The notes under the pieces: model-generated | Told to the model about the DNA's origin: nothing | Database searches by the model: none | The model's input: only the letters and a program-made list of their open reading frames with translations | Part shown: positions 28,055 to 38,094 of the stretch, piece after piece | Position numbering within the stretch: the first letter of the stretch is position 1 | Layout of the letters: each line of letters starts with the position of its first letter | Assembly (NCBI GenBank): GCA_965262665.1 | Contig: CBDHFR010000003.1 | Span: 1,178,001-1,242,000, forward strand | DNA: 64,000 nucleotides | Origin: CBDBND01 sp965262665 | Lineage (GTDB): Bacteria; Pseudomonadota; Alphaproteobacteria; Rhodospirillales; Rhodospirillaceae | Direction of reading: 5' to 3' | Program-made: the position numbers and the translations under genes

Positions 28055-28213
28055 CTAGCGCAATCCCGGTTGGCGGGTACGGTCGCTTGCCAGGCCAAAC
28101 AACTGCCTCACCATGTTTACGATCAGCCGGCGGCAAGTTCGCGCGCCTTTGTTGGAATCGACCTTGACCAAGAGTTCGATCAGGCCTCGCCAAATACCTC
28201 CCGCCCGACTCAT
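28055..28213 (-). CDS. Possible small ORF upstream of cas3 (52 aa)
   Basis: An ATG-started frame (MSRAGGIWRGLIELLVKVDS) ending 46 bp before the cas3 start. It is basic with Leu-rich helices, and I recognise no family. It may be a leader peptide, a remnant, or chance. Confidence 0.25.
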   Translation of the reverse strand: MSRAGGIWRGLIELLVKVDSNKGARTCRRLIVNMVRQLFGLASDRTRQPGLR

Positions 28214-28546
28214 ATCGTCGGGATGAAGTGTGCGGACGCGGGGTTCCTACGCTCATTCTAGCGCTGCAGGCCCTTTGACCATGTAGACGAAACCAGCATC
28301 TGAAGTTTCGATAGCAGCCGCCGTACCGTCTCTATCTCATCTGCCGCTCCAACGTTCTTTTGATTTAATCCATAACCAACGTAACCCAAACAAGCGAACC
28401 GAAATGCAATCAAGCCGTACTGAAACCAGGCACTCTAATCGATACGTCGGAACTGTCATGGATGTAGTGAATCAAGCGTCCGGGATTTAGAGAAACGACT
28501 GTCCAACATTATTGAAATCCGCACCGGCTAGCGTCAAACTCCTGTA
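28214..28546. other. Intergenic, possible gene remnant
   Basis: A minus-strand open stretch without a start codon (near 28262-28435, containing QYGLIAFRFACLGYVGYGLN) suggests a worn-out coding sequence of unknown family. Otherwise nothing is recognised. Confidence 0.3.
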
Positions 28547-29080
28547 TCAGAACCCGAGATCGTGCTCGACTTGTTTCGTCTCCGGCGCCTTCTCCGCTTC
28601 ATGTTTCCGCGCAATACCCGGCGTCCCGGTAGCAGCGTCCTGAATCGCTTCCCGGTCGCGCGCAGGTGTATGCGTCCGATCCAACGCCGTGCCCCGCTCG
28701 GCCCCAATCCCTTCTAGCGCCGAGATACGCTCACCGGTGGCAGCTGCCAGTTGCTCCCGTAATGCATTGGCATTGTCCGTCACCAGTTCGGCCCGATCCC
28801 GGGCGCGGCTGATTTCAACATAGAAGCTTTTCTGCGTGGTCAGATGGGGATGATTTGCTTCCATCGCGGCGATCACGTTGTCGACGGTGCGTCCCTGAAA
28901 CGCATGCACGGTCGATGCCCAGGCATGATCGAGATGGCGAAGTTGCGGATCGTTGCGTCCGAGTTCGAGCTTGCGGCCATCCTCAAGCCGGAAGGCGACC
29001 CGGCCAACCGCAATGTGCTCATCTTTGTGCGTGTCGACCCCGACGATGACGTCGTGGCGTTGGCGTGCGATGCTAGGCAT
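28547..29080 (-). pseudogene. MobF-type relaxase/helicase C-terminus fused to an IS110 transposase N-terminus
   Basis: The frame begins with about 25 residues of an IS110 DEDD domain (VGVDTHKDEHIAVG). It changes without a stop into the C-terminal end of a TraA/TrwC-like relaxase helicase: HLDHAWASTVHAFQGRTVDN, then TTQKSFYVEISRARDRAELV. Neither part is complete. The relaxase remnant implies that a conjugative plasmid or ICE once lay next to the cas locus, so the CRISPR-Cas cluster may have come by conjugation. The IS110 insertion truncated it. Confidence 0.75.
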
Positions 29081-29335
29081 GATTGTTGATCCCTTCGCAT
29101 GGTCGATGGTCCGACTCGCTGGTCAGGCGGGAGGGACAGGACTGCGATGGGACCTGGTGGATCAGGCTCCTATTAGGTCACTGCCCACCTGGCCGGCGAG
29201 GCACTACGGCGCCGCTCGGGTGGCCGACACGTCAATGCAAAGACACGAAGTCGGTCATATTATGGGTCAGACCACCCAAGGCAGCGACGACACGAAGCAT
29301 CTCAGAACAGGGCTGCTTCCCGCGAAAGGATCCTC

Positions 29336-29496
29336 GCAGTCAGACTAAATTAATTTGTTAGTCTAGTGAGGTGAGTTTTCGCGGTTCCGAGCCGCGCCTT
29401 GCTTGGTCAATTCCAAGCGAACAAATAGTTTAGTGCCCAAACCCAGGTAACAAGGGCCCAAGAGAGTTGGCCCTAACCAGTTACTCTGACAATGCC
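29336..29496. repeat. MITE type I, copy B
   Basis: Same orientation as copy A (6420-6583). The left terminus is shortened (begins at GTCAGACTAA), while the right end CTCTGACAATGCC is intact. Directly joined to another element end at 29497. Confidence 0.85.
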
Positions 29497-29546
29497 CCAA
29501 AAGGGGACGGGGAAAGACGACCAAGCAAAATTAATCTGACAATGCC
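29497..29546. repeat. MITE type II end fragment
   Basis: AAAAGGGGACGGGGAAAGAC and then TTAATCTGACAATGCC. It matches, inverted, the left end of the 164-bp element at 33944-34107. Confidence 0.7.
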
Positions 29547-29548
29547 AC

Positions 29549-29758
29549 CGGACGGAAGAACTATTCAAAATCAATGCTCGTGCCGGAATCGATTTGACCG
29601 AGAACACCACCATTGAAGTTTTTGGCACTAATCTCACCAATAGCAAGGTTCTTTCCAACACAAACGGAACGACCACTGGTCCCGGGGGCAGCCGCAAGGC
29701 CTTCACAGCGTTTTACCAAAGACGGGAATTCGGTGTGCGTCTGAAGGCATCCTTCTAA
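29549..29758 (+). pseudogene. TonB-dependent receptor C-terminal fragment
   Basis: About 70 codons ending in ...QRREFGVRLKASF with a terminal Phe, preceded by INARAGIDLTENTTIEVFG. These are the last two or three beta-strands of an outer-membrane TonB receptor barrel. The remaining several hundred residues are gone, replaced by the MITE ends. Confidence 0.75.
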
Positions 29759-29784
29759 GCCTCAGGTCCGACCAGGCTAGGTTG

Positions 29785-29824
29785 AAGGCCGGTCCCTAAG
29801 TCTGGGGGACCGGCCTTCTTTTTT
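29785..29824 (+). terminator. Rho-independent terminator of the lost TonB receptor gene
   Basis: AAGGCCGGTCCC, a loop, GGGACCGGCCTT, then CTTTTTT. A strong 12-bp stem. It separates the receptor remnant from the solute-binding protein gene 27 bp downstream. Confidence 0.9.
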
Positions 29825-29850
29825 GGCACCGCGCAAGGCTATGCTCATGC

Positions 29851-31365
29851 ATGAGAATGTTCCGAGCCTTTGCATATATCGTCGCTGTTGCCACCACCGT
29901 CTTGGCACTGCCACACCGTGTTGACGCTCAGTCGCTTCGCGTTGCCGTGCCGCAACTGCCGGTGTTCCAAGGCGTGCCTTACGGCCGGCCGTTCGGCGGT
30001 AACCCCGAAGCCTTCACCATTCCGGCTTTGTTCGAAGGCCTCACGTATTTGGATGCCAATGGCGAACTGCAGCCACTGTTAGCGGTATCATGGGAACGAG
30101 TAACCGACACCCATTGGCAGTTTCGTTTGCGCGAAGGCGTGAGGTTTTCCAACGGTGCGGCGTTTACGGCCGATGTGGTGCGGCGCAATCTGGACTTCAT
30201 ACATGAAGAAACCAGTGCGGTGTATTCAGTGGTGCAACAGGTCGCCCACATCAGCCGCATCACCGTTCAGGATTCCCTTACGGTCGATGTTTTTACAAGG
30301 CGGCCAGATCCCTTTCTGCCGCAACTGATGTCGATTTTCTACATGGTCGAACCCGGGCAATGGCAGTCTCTGGGCCAAAACGGTTTTGGCCGTGATCCCG
30401 TCGGAACTGGACCGTTCCAGGTGGTCGCCTGGACCGATTCCGTTGTCCGCTTTACCGCTGCTGATACCGCTTGGCGCCGGGCCCGGTCGGACGCTTTGAA
30501 CATTCTCGAAGTCAACAATCCGACCACACGGCTGCAAGGCCTTTTGTCGGGAGACCTCGACGTCATTTTTTCCACGGGGCCCGACGACCGCACCATCATC
30601 GAAGGGGAAGGGCACACGGTTTATGTCCGGGCCACGCCCGGTGTCATCACCTTGCCGTTCAATCTTACCGTCGACTCACCACTGCGCGATGTCCGTGTAC
30701 GCCGGGCCCTCAACCACGCGGTCAATAACGCGACCATCGTAAAGGCAATCCTCGGTGAAGAAGCCGTGGTGCCCATACAATTCACTTCCCATATGGCCTT
30801 TGGCTACGATCCGGCTTACGCCCCTTATGCCTATGATCTCGACCGCGCCCGTGCGCTGTTGGCGGAAGCGGGGTATGCCAACGGGTTCGATTTGCCCGTT
30901 GAAGTGGCGCAAGGATTGTCCAGCTACTCTGCTTCCATTTATCAGTTGGTGGCTGCCGATTTGGCCGCCATTAACGTCGACATGGTCATCCGGCCCGTGC
31001 CTGTCGCCCGTTATATGGGAATCCTCATGCAAGGGCAGTGGAACGGGACCATGGGGATCAATCTGGATTACGCCGTTGACCCGACCATGGATGCCCTAGT
31101 GCCGATCCAACGGCATTCCTGTGCCGGGGCCATCATCTGGTATTGCGATCAAGCCATTACGCCGCTGTTGGCGGCGGCGCAATCGACAGCGGCACTGGCT
31201 GACCGCTTGGAACTGACCAAACGGGTGGTCCGTCGCCAAACGGAACAGGCGCCGGGACTCTTGCTGTGGGAAAAGATAAGATTTGACGCCGTCTCAAACC
31301 GGGTGGAGGGGTTCGTTCACGATCTCAATTTTGTCCACTACGACCGGCTGACAACGCGAGACTAG
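29851..31365 (+). CDS. Family 5 ABC transporter solute-binding protein
   Basis: 504 residues. Residues 1-26 form a signal peptide (AYIVAVATTVLALPHRVDAQ). The body fits the OppA/DppA/NikA family: FEGLTYLDANGELQPLLAVS, WQFRLREGVRFSNGAAFTAD, DPVGTGPFQVVAW and VRRALNHAVNNATIVKAILG. Such periplasmic proteins deliver peptides, nickel or opines to an ABC permease. No permease or ATPase gene is nearby and IS relics follow, so the partner is elsewhere or lost. Ligand unknown. Confidence 0.88.
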   Translation: MRMFRAFAYIVAVATTVLALPHRVDAQSLRVAVPQLPVFQGVPYGRPFGGNPEAFTIPALFEGLTYLDANGELQPLLAVSWERVTDTHWQFRLREGVRFSNGAAFTADVVRRNLDFIHEETSAVYSVVQQVAHISRITVQDSLTVDVFTRRPDPFLPQLMSIFYMVEPGQWQSLGQNGFGRDPVGTGPFQVVAWTDSVVRFTAADTAWRRARSDALNILEVNNPTTRLQGLLSGDLDVIFSTGPDDRTIIEGEGHTVYVRATPGVITLPFNLTVDSPLRDVRVRRALNHAVNNATIVKAILGEEAVVPIQFTSHMAFGYDPAYAPYAYDLDRARALLAEAGYANGFDLPVEVAQGLSSYSASIYQLVAADLAAINVDMVIRPVPVARYMGILMQGQWNGTMGINLDYAVDPTMDALVPIQRHSCAGAIIWYCDQAITPLLAAAQSTAALADRLELTKRVVRRQTEQAPGLLLWEKIRFDAVSNRVEGFVHDLNFVHYDRLTTRD

Positions 31366-31489
31366 GGGTGCCTCAATCTATCCCCGGCCGGAACGTGTCA
31401 AGGGCGGCGTAAAAATGGGCCACGGTAGCGCCGGCATTGAAGCGGTGCGGGCGGCATTGTCAGACTAAATTGATCTGTTATACCACCGG

Positions 31490-32243
31490 TCATTGAATTT
31501 GACCTTCGTGTGCCCATTTGCGCATACCAATCGACATGATTTTCGAGGGCTTGTCGATGAGCTTGTTCCAGGCGTGGCATGCCGCATCGACGATGTCTTC
31601 GTAACTGTCGAAGACGCGGTGCGACAGGTAGGTCTGGCGCAGGTACTGCCAGATGTTTTCGGCCGGGTTCAGCTCCGGCGATCTGGGCGGCAGGAACAGC
31701 GGCGTGATGTTGTCGGGGAACTCCAATTCGGTGGTGGTGTGCCAGCCGGCGCGGTCCATGAGGAGGACGGCGTGTGAGCCGTCGGCGACGGTGCGGCTAA
31801 TCTCTTCGAGATGGGCCGGCATGGCATGGGTGCCGGCGAACGGCATCGCCACGGCCGCACCGGTACCGCGCGCCGGGCAGACGGCGCCGAACAGATAGGC
31901 GCTCTGGTAGCGCTGGTCCTTGGGCTGACGCGGACGGCTGCCGGTGCGCGCCCACTGCCGGACGATGCCGTTCTTCTGGCCAAGGCGCATCTCGTCTTGC
32001 CACCACAGCTCGACCGGCGTTGCGGGCGGCCGGTGGCTACCGCCGCGGCGAGCGCCCGGGGGAAGTTTCTTTAAACGTCTCCAGCATTGCCGCATCTTGG
32101 CCCGGATGGCGCACCCGGGCGCTCATGTGCGAGAAGCCGAGATCGTGCAGCAGGCGCGAGACCGAGCGCTCGTGATACTCCACCCCGAAGCGGTCCCGGA
32201 TAACCTCCTTGAGGTCGAGCCGGCGCCAGCGGCGGAGCCTCAT
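31490..32243 (-). pseudogene. IS630-family transposase, frameshifted, N-terminus lost
   Basis: Two overlapping minus frames: upstream DRFGVEYHERSVSRLLHDLG and PGQDAAMLETFK, then a frame change near 32060-32090 into the DDE core: VELWWQDEMRLGQ (Asp), HAVLLMDRAGWHT (Asp) and PPRSPELNPAENIWQYLRQ (Glu). The HTH region is missing. Catalytic residues survive, but the product would not be made whole. Confidence 0.8.
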
Positions 32244-32344
32244 GGAGTAGTGGCCAGCGCCGTCTGAGCGTTTGCGTAATTCGCTCTTAATCTCGGTGGC
32301 TCAAGAGCGGCGCTGGTCCTACGAATTTTCAAGGGTGATTCACC

Positions 32345-32815
32345 ATGCCGTTCCAAATTCTGAGAGGAAAAGAGAGACTAGGCGGGACCCTGCCACCTTC
32401 TGAGGCTGTAGGGGCCTATATCGTAGTGGGGGGACACGAACTGGATGAAAAGAGGTGCAGCCCGGCTGATATCCTGGCCTACCTCAAAGGGTTGAAAGTC
32501 ACCCAAGGCCGATTGGCCGGATCACGGTTTAAGGTCCTACCCTGGCAGCGCCAGTTTGTGACTGGGGCATTTGTCGATAACGTCCAATCGGCTGCGCTCA
32601 GCGTGGCAAGAGGCAACGGCAAGACCGCCCTGTTAAGCGGCATCGCGTGCGCCACATTAGACGGGCCGCTCATGGTGCCAAGGGGCGAAACCATCATCGT
32701 TGCCAGTTCATTTGAACAAGCCAGGATAGCGTTTGAACATGTGATCGCGTTTATGGGTGACAAGTTAGATGACCGTAAATGCTGGAAGGTTACCTCAGGC
32801 GAACTGTTGAAATAA
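32345..32815 (+). pseudogene. Phage terminase large subunit, N-terminal fragment
   Basis: 156 codons ending abruptly. It carries the terminase Walker A region (QSAALSVARGNGKTALLSG). It is strongly similar over its whole length to the terminase at 46675-47349, and the roughly 40 bp upstream (CCTACGAATTTTCAAGGGTG) are shared too. Two related prophages, or a duplicated one, therefore left traces. The nuclease domain is absent. Confidence 0.8.
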
Positions 32816-32888
32816 CGGAAAGGGTTGTGCATCGCTGGAGGCTAGGAGACTTTAATTCCCAGCTCAAGCCGATTTAGTCTGACAATGC

Positions 32889-32946
32889 CCTTCACCCCCA
32901 ATGAATGCGCCAACTATTTTACAAACTCGGGCTACAAACCGGATTG
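32889..32946 (+). pseudogene. IS630 transposase C-terminal scrap
   Basis: Reads FTPNECANYFTNSGYKPD and a stop, the last residues of an IS630 transposase, beginning right at the inverted end at 32889. Confidence 0.6.
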
Positions 32947-32959
32947 ATCCGAAAATGCT

Positions 32960-33856
32960 CTAGCCCACGGTCTTGGACAAATCGTGGCCGATACACAGCA
33001 CCACGCATCCGCCATCAGTGGCAGATTTGTGCGGTACGCTGAGCGCCTCCCCAGTACGCCACAGGAGAAAACCTCCTTCCCGCAGCGCCAGGTCGTGCCG
33101 CGCTCCGTTCTCCCCAACGTCAACGCGGATATCCCCAGATATGATAAAAAGCCAGGGCGACGGCTGACCCCCTAGAACCTTTAAAGGTTCGCCAAGCGCT
33201 GTCCAATCGGCGGGAATGTGTACAAGACAGACCGCCCCGGAGTGCTCAACGCCCTCGGCCAAGGGTTTAACCTTCCAACCCGCCACCATGGGATGCTTTT
33301 GCCAAGCGACGTCACCACTATCGAAGATACGGGCATAGGCAAAATTAGTGCGGTCATCATCGGCGCTGCCGTCGAAAGGAATCGCAACCGTTTCCTTTGC
33401 CGCTTCCGGCTCGGCCACACCAGTGCCCGGACCCGTGTTCCAGTACAGGATCACCGACCCCGTTTCGGAAAGGGGTTCGGCCATGAGCCCATGAATGCTC
33501 TTGGGCTGCCGGTCCATGAACAGATGGCGGCGGAACATTACCAGTTCACCTTCATCGTCCCTGACTCCGGAAAACTCCCAATGAGGAAAGTCGCCGAACA
33601 GGTGATAGGCCCGTTCCGTTACGGAGTTGTGGTAATGGCGGTGGGGTAGTTGGACCACGTCGGGCACGGCGCCGGGCGGCACATAGCCCATTCTGATCTC
33701 GGCTCTTGTCGCGTCGTCAAAAGCTAGAAGCCGGCGTTTGTAACCAGGGATGCCCGGGCTGTCCTCCCAGGGCATGGTATTTGTATCAATGAAGGTGAAG
33801 GGTGTCGTAGCCAACTGTTCAGTCTCCGTTGCGAAAACTATATCTGATTGATCCAA
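32960..33856 (-). CDS. Double-cupin protein (ChrR/DUF4437-like)
   Basis: Up to 298 residues. The start is TTG 33856 or, more conservatively, ATG 33775 (MPWEDSPGIPGYKRR). The first cupin shows PHRHYHNSVTERAYHLFGDF, with the metal-binding His/Glu set; the second is in GQPSPWLFIISGDIRVDVGE, without clear metal ligands. Proteins of this type are cytosolic dioxygenase-like or metal sensors. No anti-sigma N-terminus is present. It stands alone between IS ends. Function unassigned. Confidence 0.7.
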   Translation of the reverse strand: MDQSDIVFATETEQLATTPFTFIDTNTMPWEDSPGIPGYKRRLLAFDDATRAEIRMGYVPPGAVPDVVQLPHRHYHNSVTERAYHLFGDFPHWEFSGVRDDEGELVMFRRHLFMDRQPKSIHGLMAEPLSETGSVILYWNTGPGTGVAEPEAAKETVAIPFDGSADDDRTNFAYARIFDSGDVAWQKHPMVAGWKVKPLAEGVEHSGAVCLVHIPADWTALGEPLKVLGGQPSPWLFIISGDIRVDVGENGARHDLALREGGFLLWRTGEALSVPHKSATDGGCVVLCIGHDLSKTVG

Positions 33857-33943
33857 ACATAGAACTGGTGACCAGTATGGTCACCGTTGGCCTTGCCTCA
33901 CTGTTTTATGGTGATCAAGCTTACGCCGCCTGTTCCTGCCGTT

Positions 33944-34107
33944 GGCATTGTCAGATTAAGTTTTCTTGGTTGTCTCTCCCTGTCCCCTTTTGGGGATTTC
34001 AGGGCGCAAAAAACAGGTTTTGTCTGGCTTAGATCGGACAAGCACGGGCGACGAAGCTGGCTCGACAACGGGAAAATTCTAGCATACGATTTTAGTCTGA
34101 CAATGCC
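33944..34107. repeat. MITE type II (164 bp)
   Basis: Bounded by GGCATTGTCAGATTAAG and the inverse GATTTTAGTCTGACAATGCC. The same length and termini as the type I MITEs, but with a different interior (CCCTGTCCCCTTTTGGGGAT). It supports a family of internally unrelated elements sharing one transposase-recognised end. Confidence 0.75.
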
Positions 34108-34355
34108 GGCTGGCCAACTCGGATACCGCCTCTTCGCCCTTCAGATGTCAATGGCGGCGCAAAACTGGGCCATTAGGGCGGCGTAAAAGTATGCCAGTTA
34201 AAAGTATGCCAGTTTCGGAAGTAGCGGTTGCTTTGGGCCTGCGGTAACGATCAGACGGAAACCCAGTCGCAAGACCGGACCCCATCCCAAATGTTTGCCG
34301 TCATTTCCCAAGTACCTGATAATCCTGTATGGCGTGAAATTCCTATGGGTGCGTT
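34108..34355. other. Intergenic with IS21-like end
   Basis: Near 34152-34200 the motif GGCGGCGCAAAACTGGGCCA, followed by GGCGGCGTAAAAGTATGCCA, resembles IS21-family multiple terminal repeats; a similar motif lies at 31403. No transposase remains. Confidence 0.45.
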
Positions 34356-37300
34356 ATGATCGGACGAACAGTGAGGTGTGGAGTCTGGAGTCTGGAGTTC
34401 TTAAGCCGAATAGTTTTTGCGTTCGCGCTGGTCATGTGCTTTAGCAGCTTGAGTTTCTCTGCAGATTCTGAGCCACGCCCGCCGCGCCCAACTGAAATTG
34501 ATCAGCCCGACATTCAAGAACGCCTTACGCGCCTGCCCGCGTTGCGGGCTCAACTCTTTTTCTCAGAACCACAAGTAGAGCAGGATGACAAAGAGCGATC
34601 CTCAACAGCTGTCATCGGAGTCAAGAGAACACAGACCGTAAAAGTCAATCCCACCGCGGTCAGCCACATGAAGGCTGCAGTGCCATTGCGGCTCGACCGG
34701 GAGTCTAATGCGCCGAGCGCCGACCCCACCAAGCATGTGTTGAACTTTTTTGACGTTGATCTGGATGTCGTCAATCTTGAACAGAAGCGCAATGAGTTAG
34801 GGCTTATCGTCTGGCGCGGCACGGTTGTCGGTGATCCCTACAGTTCCGTCACTTTGGTGTTTGACAATGGCGCTATCACCGGTCGCGTCATGACACAGGG
34901 GCAAGTCTTTGCGATTACACCCATGGGGCGGGGGTGGCATCGGCTATCTGAAATCGATGAGTCGGCGCGGCCAGAAATGAAAGATGACGCCATACGCCCG
35001 CCGGTGCCCGAGCCCGGCGCGGCCAAACCAAGTCGCAAATCCAACTCAAGTTTTGAGTCTGCTCAAGTGGAAGGAGATACGATCATCACGGTTTTGGTGG
35101 TCTACACACCAACGACCGTGGCTGAATATCCAAATATTCGCTCGGAAATCTCGCTCGCCGTCGCTTGGCTTAACACGGCGCTCACAAACTCAGAGGTCAC
35201 CGCGGAGGTTCGGATCGTCGGTATTGACCAGGTCAACTACACAAATGCGGCGCCAGCGCTTGAAGTCATTACTGATGCTCAGCAAGGTGTTGAGGATTTC
35301 GCGAGGATTCATGATCAGAGGGCTGCACTCGATGCCGACCTGCTGTCTGTGTGGGCTTTCGAGGCTACGGTTGACGGCGGTATCGCCTACCGGCTCGATA
35401 ATATTACCGAATTTCCCAACCAGCCTGAGTGGGCTGTCAGTTTGGTGGCCTATCCCCATCCGGGCCTCTTCGCCCATGAAATCGGTCATAACCTCGGCGG
35501 GAGACATGATCGCTACGCCGAAGACGATGATCAGCCAGGACCCGCCGAATACAATTTTGGCTACGTCGTTACCGATGCCCAGTTCCGTACCATTATGGCG
35601 TACTCAAATGAGTGCTCGGACTTAGAGATTTCATGCCCCAGGCTGCAATACTTCAGCAATCCCGGTATCACCGTGAATGGGGCGGCCCTTGGAATCGACG
35701 CGAACGCCGCGGAAGCAGCGCACAACGCACGGGAGTTTAACGAGAACGTCAATCTGATCGCTGACCTTGGAAGCCAGCTTGCCGATCCCGCATCGCCCAT
35801 ACTGGTCACGTTAGTCAGTGGTACCGGTTCTGTTGTAAGTGAACCGGCTGGGATAGATTGCGGCAATGCCTGCAGTGCCCGGTACGACACAGATCAGGTC
35901 GTAACGTTGACGGCGCAGTACGTCCCGGGGTGGGCTTTCGAAAGCTGGTCGGGAGCATGTTCGGGCTATGATAGAACGTGCGAAATCACACTGTCGGAGA
36001 GCGCAAGCGTAACGGCAACGTTCACGCCCGCGGTTTTGCCCTCGGTTCTGTTCTCGTCTAAACAGACAACCGGCCAATCCTTCTTGCGCTTTTATAACGC
36101 AGGCACGACCACCGAGACGGTGCGGGTTGATTTATCGGATCAGGAAACGGGCGCTTACCTATCCACATATACCAGCCCGCCTATTGCCGCCCGGGTTTCC
36201 ATCCAGGTTGCTGTGACGGATATGGAGTCCAGTCTTGATCCCGGCACGGACGTGCCCGCTTACTATTCGGCCGCTGTGCACGGTGGCTTCGAAGGTTGGC
36301 TTCAGCACGTTCTATGGAGTCCTGTAGACGGCACGCTGACAAATCTCAGCACCTGTGACTTCGGCGTGACCGGCGGCGCGGATGCGCTGGCCAATGTCCA
36401 CACCTCTCAGCTCGATAACGGATACCCTAGTGCGGTCGTTGTCACCAATAGAACGAAAGTGAACTCGTCATTCACACTCGGACTCTACAACGCCGCCAAT
36501 GGCGAGAAGTTGGCAACCTATGAAACACCTGAACTTTCCCGCGGTGGCGGCCAGGTCGTGATTCCCTCCGCCGATATCGAAGCGGATGCCGGCATCAATA
36601 CCAAAGGCATCAATCACTTCGTCATTCGCGTCGAAGGTTTATCAGGTTCGCCTTCACCCAATTTTAATCCCGAGACACCGGCTTTCTTGCAGCATCTGGT
36701 GCGCAACATCCAAGCCGGGGTGATCACGGATATGACGACCATATGTTCATTCTCAGACCCGCCTGATCCCTATCCAACGGTTGCTGTGCTTAAAACCGGT
36801 TCTTTGTTTTCGTCAGAACACACCCTGGCGCAGTCATTCCTGCGCTTTCACAACAACGATTCATCGGCTGGGTCTGTCCATGTCACCCTTTCCGACCAGG
36901 AGCTAAGGCGGCTGGGCGAATGGACCAGTAATGTCATTCAGCCCGGAGCGTCGGTTCAGGTGACCATCACGGATGTGGAGTCGGGCATTAATCCCGGTAC
37001 GCAGAAACCCAAGTACTATTCCGCATCTCTGCAGACGGAGTTTGACGGTTGGTTCCAGCACGTGTTGTGGAGCCCTGCCGATGGAACCCTTTCTAATCTC
37101 AGCACCTGTGAGGCGGGAATCTCTTCAAACCGCACAACATTGAACGGCGTTCATACGTCTACGCTTCAGGCGGATTATCCCAGCACCGTTGTTGTCAACA
37201 ACACCTCGGCGTCCGCCGCGCCGGTGACGCTCGGTTTGTATAACGCCATCACCGGCAATCAGCTCGGAACCTACTTTGTGGGCACCCTTCCCGGAAGAGG

Positions 37301-37841
37301 GCAGGCGGTGATTCCCGTCACTACCTTGGAGTCCGGTGCCAGTGTCGACCCCAATGGTGCTTTTCACTACGTCATCCAGGTCGAGACTGAGTCCTTCCAA
37401 GGGTTTTTGCAGCATGTCGTCGATAATCGCGGGGCGGGTGTGATTACCGATATGTCCACGGCCTGCGCGCTGCCCGCTCTTAGCCTGGAGCTGGGCAACA
37501 AGTGCGAGTTTTCCAATCAGGCCTGCCCCCTGGCGGTTGGCGCACGTGTCGCCGGGCAGGCCAAGGATATGTCCGGCGGCGGGGCATGGTACGCGCTCGA
37601 TCTTGAGGGAGGTCGGAATTACTCCATTGATGTGCAGGGTCTCTCTGATGGACAGGGTACTCTCCGGTTCCCGCACTTTCGAGTTCGGAATCCGACTTAT
37701 GATATTGTCTTCGGCGGCGATGATGAAGGCCCCTTTACACCCTCAGTTACAGGCGAATACCTGTTGTGGGTGAGCGGCAGTGCGGGCACTCCAGGCGACG
37801 CAGCCGGCACGTTTGTCGTGACGGTTGAAGAAAGTCAGTAG
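34356..37841 (+). CDS. Large secreted metzincin metalloprotease with paired C-terminal modules
   Basis: 1161 residues. Signal peptide at 1-36, then a propeptide-like region. The zinc protease domain has HEIGHNLGGRH (His374, Glu375, His378, His384) and the Met-turn IMAYS (Met414), as in reprolysin-like M12/M84 metzincins. Residues 480-552 resemble a divergent InlB/bacterial repeat (CGNACSARYDTDQVVTLTAQ). Two tandem copies of a roughly 230-residue bipartite module follow (565-805 and 817-1040). Each half has a QH core and each ends in one Cys. Residues 1045-1161 are a pre-peptidase C-terminal (PPC) domain. It is probably exported through a type II pathway and cut on maturation. Substrate unknown. 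Confidence 0.87.
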   Translation: MIGRTVRCGVWSLEFLSRIVFAFALVMCFSSLSFSADSEPRPPRPTEIDQPDIQERLTRLPALRAQLFFSEPQVEQDDKERSSTAVIGVKRTQTVKVNPTAVSHMKAAVPLRLDRESNAPSADPTKHVLNFFDVDLDVVNLEQKRNELGLIVWRGTVVGDPYSSVTLVFDNGAITGRVMTQGQVFAITPMGRGWHRLSEIDESARPEMKDDAIRPPVPEPGAAKPSRKSNSSFESAQVEGDTIITVLVVYTPTTVAEYPNIRSEISLAVAWLNTALTNSEVTAEVRIVGIDQVNYTNAAPALEVITDAQQGVEDFARIHDQRAALDADLLSVWAFEATVDGGIAYRLDNITEFPNQPEWAVSLVAYPHPGLFAHEIGHNLGGRHDRYAEDDDQPGPAEYNFGYVVTDAQFRTIMAYSNECSDLEISCPRLQYFSNPGITVNGAALGIDANAAEAAHNAREFNENVNLIADLGSQLADPASPILVTLVSGTGSVVSEPAGIDCGNACSARYDTDQVVTLTAQYVPGWAFESWSGACSGYDRTCEITLSESASVTATFTPAVLPSVLFSSKQTTGQSFLRFYNAGTTTETVRVDLSDQETGAYLSTYTSPPIAARVSIQVAVTDMESSLDPGTDVPAYYSAAVHGGFEGWLQHVLWSPVDGTLTNLSTCDFGVTGGADALANVHTSQLDNGYPSAVVVTNRTKVNSSFTLGLYNAANGEKLATYETPELSRGGGQVVIPSADIEADAGINTKGINHFVIRVEGLSGSPSPNFNPETPAFLQHLVRNIQAGVITDMTTICSFSDPPDPYPTVAVLKTGSLFSSEHTLAQSFLRFHNNDSSAGSVHVTLSDQELRRLGEWTSNVIQPGASVQVTITDVESGINPGTQKPKYYSASLQTEFDGWFQHVLWSPADGTLSNLSTCEAGISSNRTTLNGVHTSTLQADYPSTVVVNNTSASAAPVTLGLYNAITGNQLGTYFVGTLPGRGQAVIPVTTLESGASVDPNGAFHYVIQVETESFQGFLQHVVDNRGAGVITDMSTACALPALSLELGNKCEFSNQACPLAVGARVAGQAKDMSGGGAWYALDLEGGRNYSIDVQGLSDGQGTLRFPHFRVRNPTYDIVFGGDDEGPFTPSVTGEYLLWVSGSAGTPGDAAGTFVVTVEESQ

Positions 37842-38094
37842 CTCTATATCGCAGAGCTTTGTTTCGGTTTGTGCCGTCCACAGCACGTCCACATCAGCCG
37901 AAACGGCATTACAGTCATAGCAAAGCAAGTAACAAGCAGCGATTGTGATCGTGTCTGACGTGAGCTTCTATGGGACAGATTGTAAGACCGTATGTCCTTC
38001 TGCGGCTGTCTTGTGATGGGGCGGTTCGCCCTACACTGGCGGCTTTCAACGAGGGTTGCTCAATGAGCAGGGCCTCAAGCCAGGAGGGCGAACC

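Larger units (their letters stand above)
31453..32889. mobile_element. 1.4-kb segment bounded by GGCATTGTCAGACTAA inverted ends
   Basis: Starts with GGCATTGTCAGACTAAATTG and ends with the inverse (GATTTAGTCTGACAATGCC). Inside are an IS630 relic and a phage terminase fragment, neither of which is expected to own these termini. The ends are the same as in the 163-bp MITEs, so this is either a larger passenger-carrying relative or two element ends captured by chance. Confidence 0.5.

Noticed and set aside
31456..32889. A single intact transposon with IS630 transposase using GGCATTGTCA ends
   Set aside because: IS630 elements use TA targets and different ends. The transposase is frameshifted and a phage fragment lies inside, so the ends probably belong to other elements.
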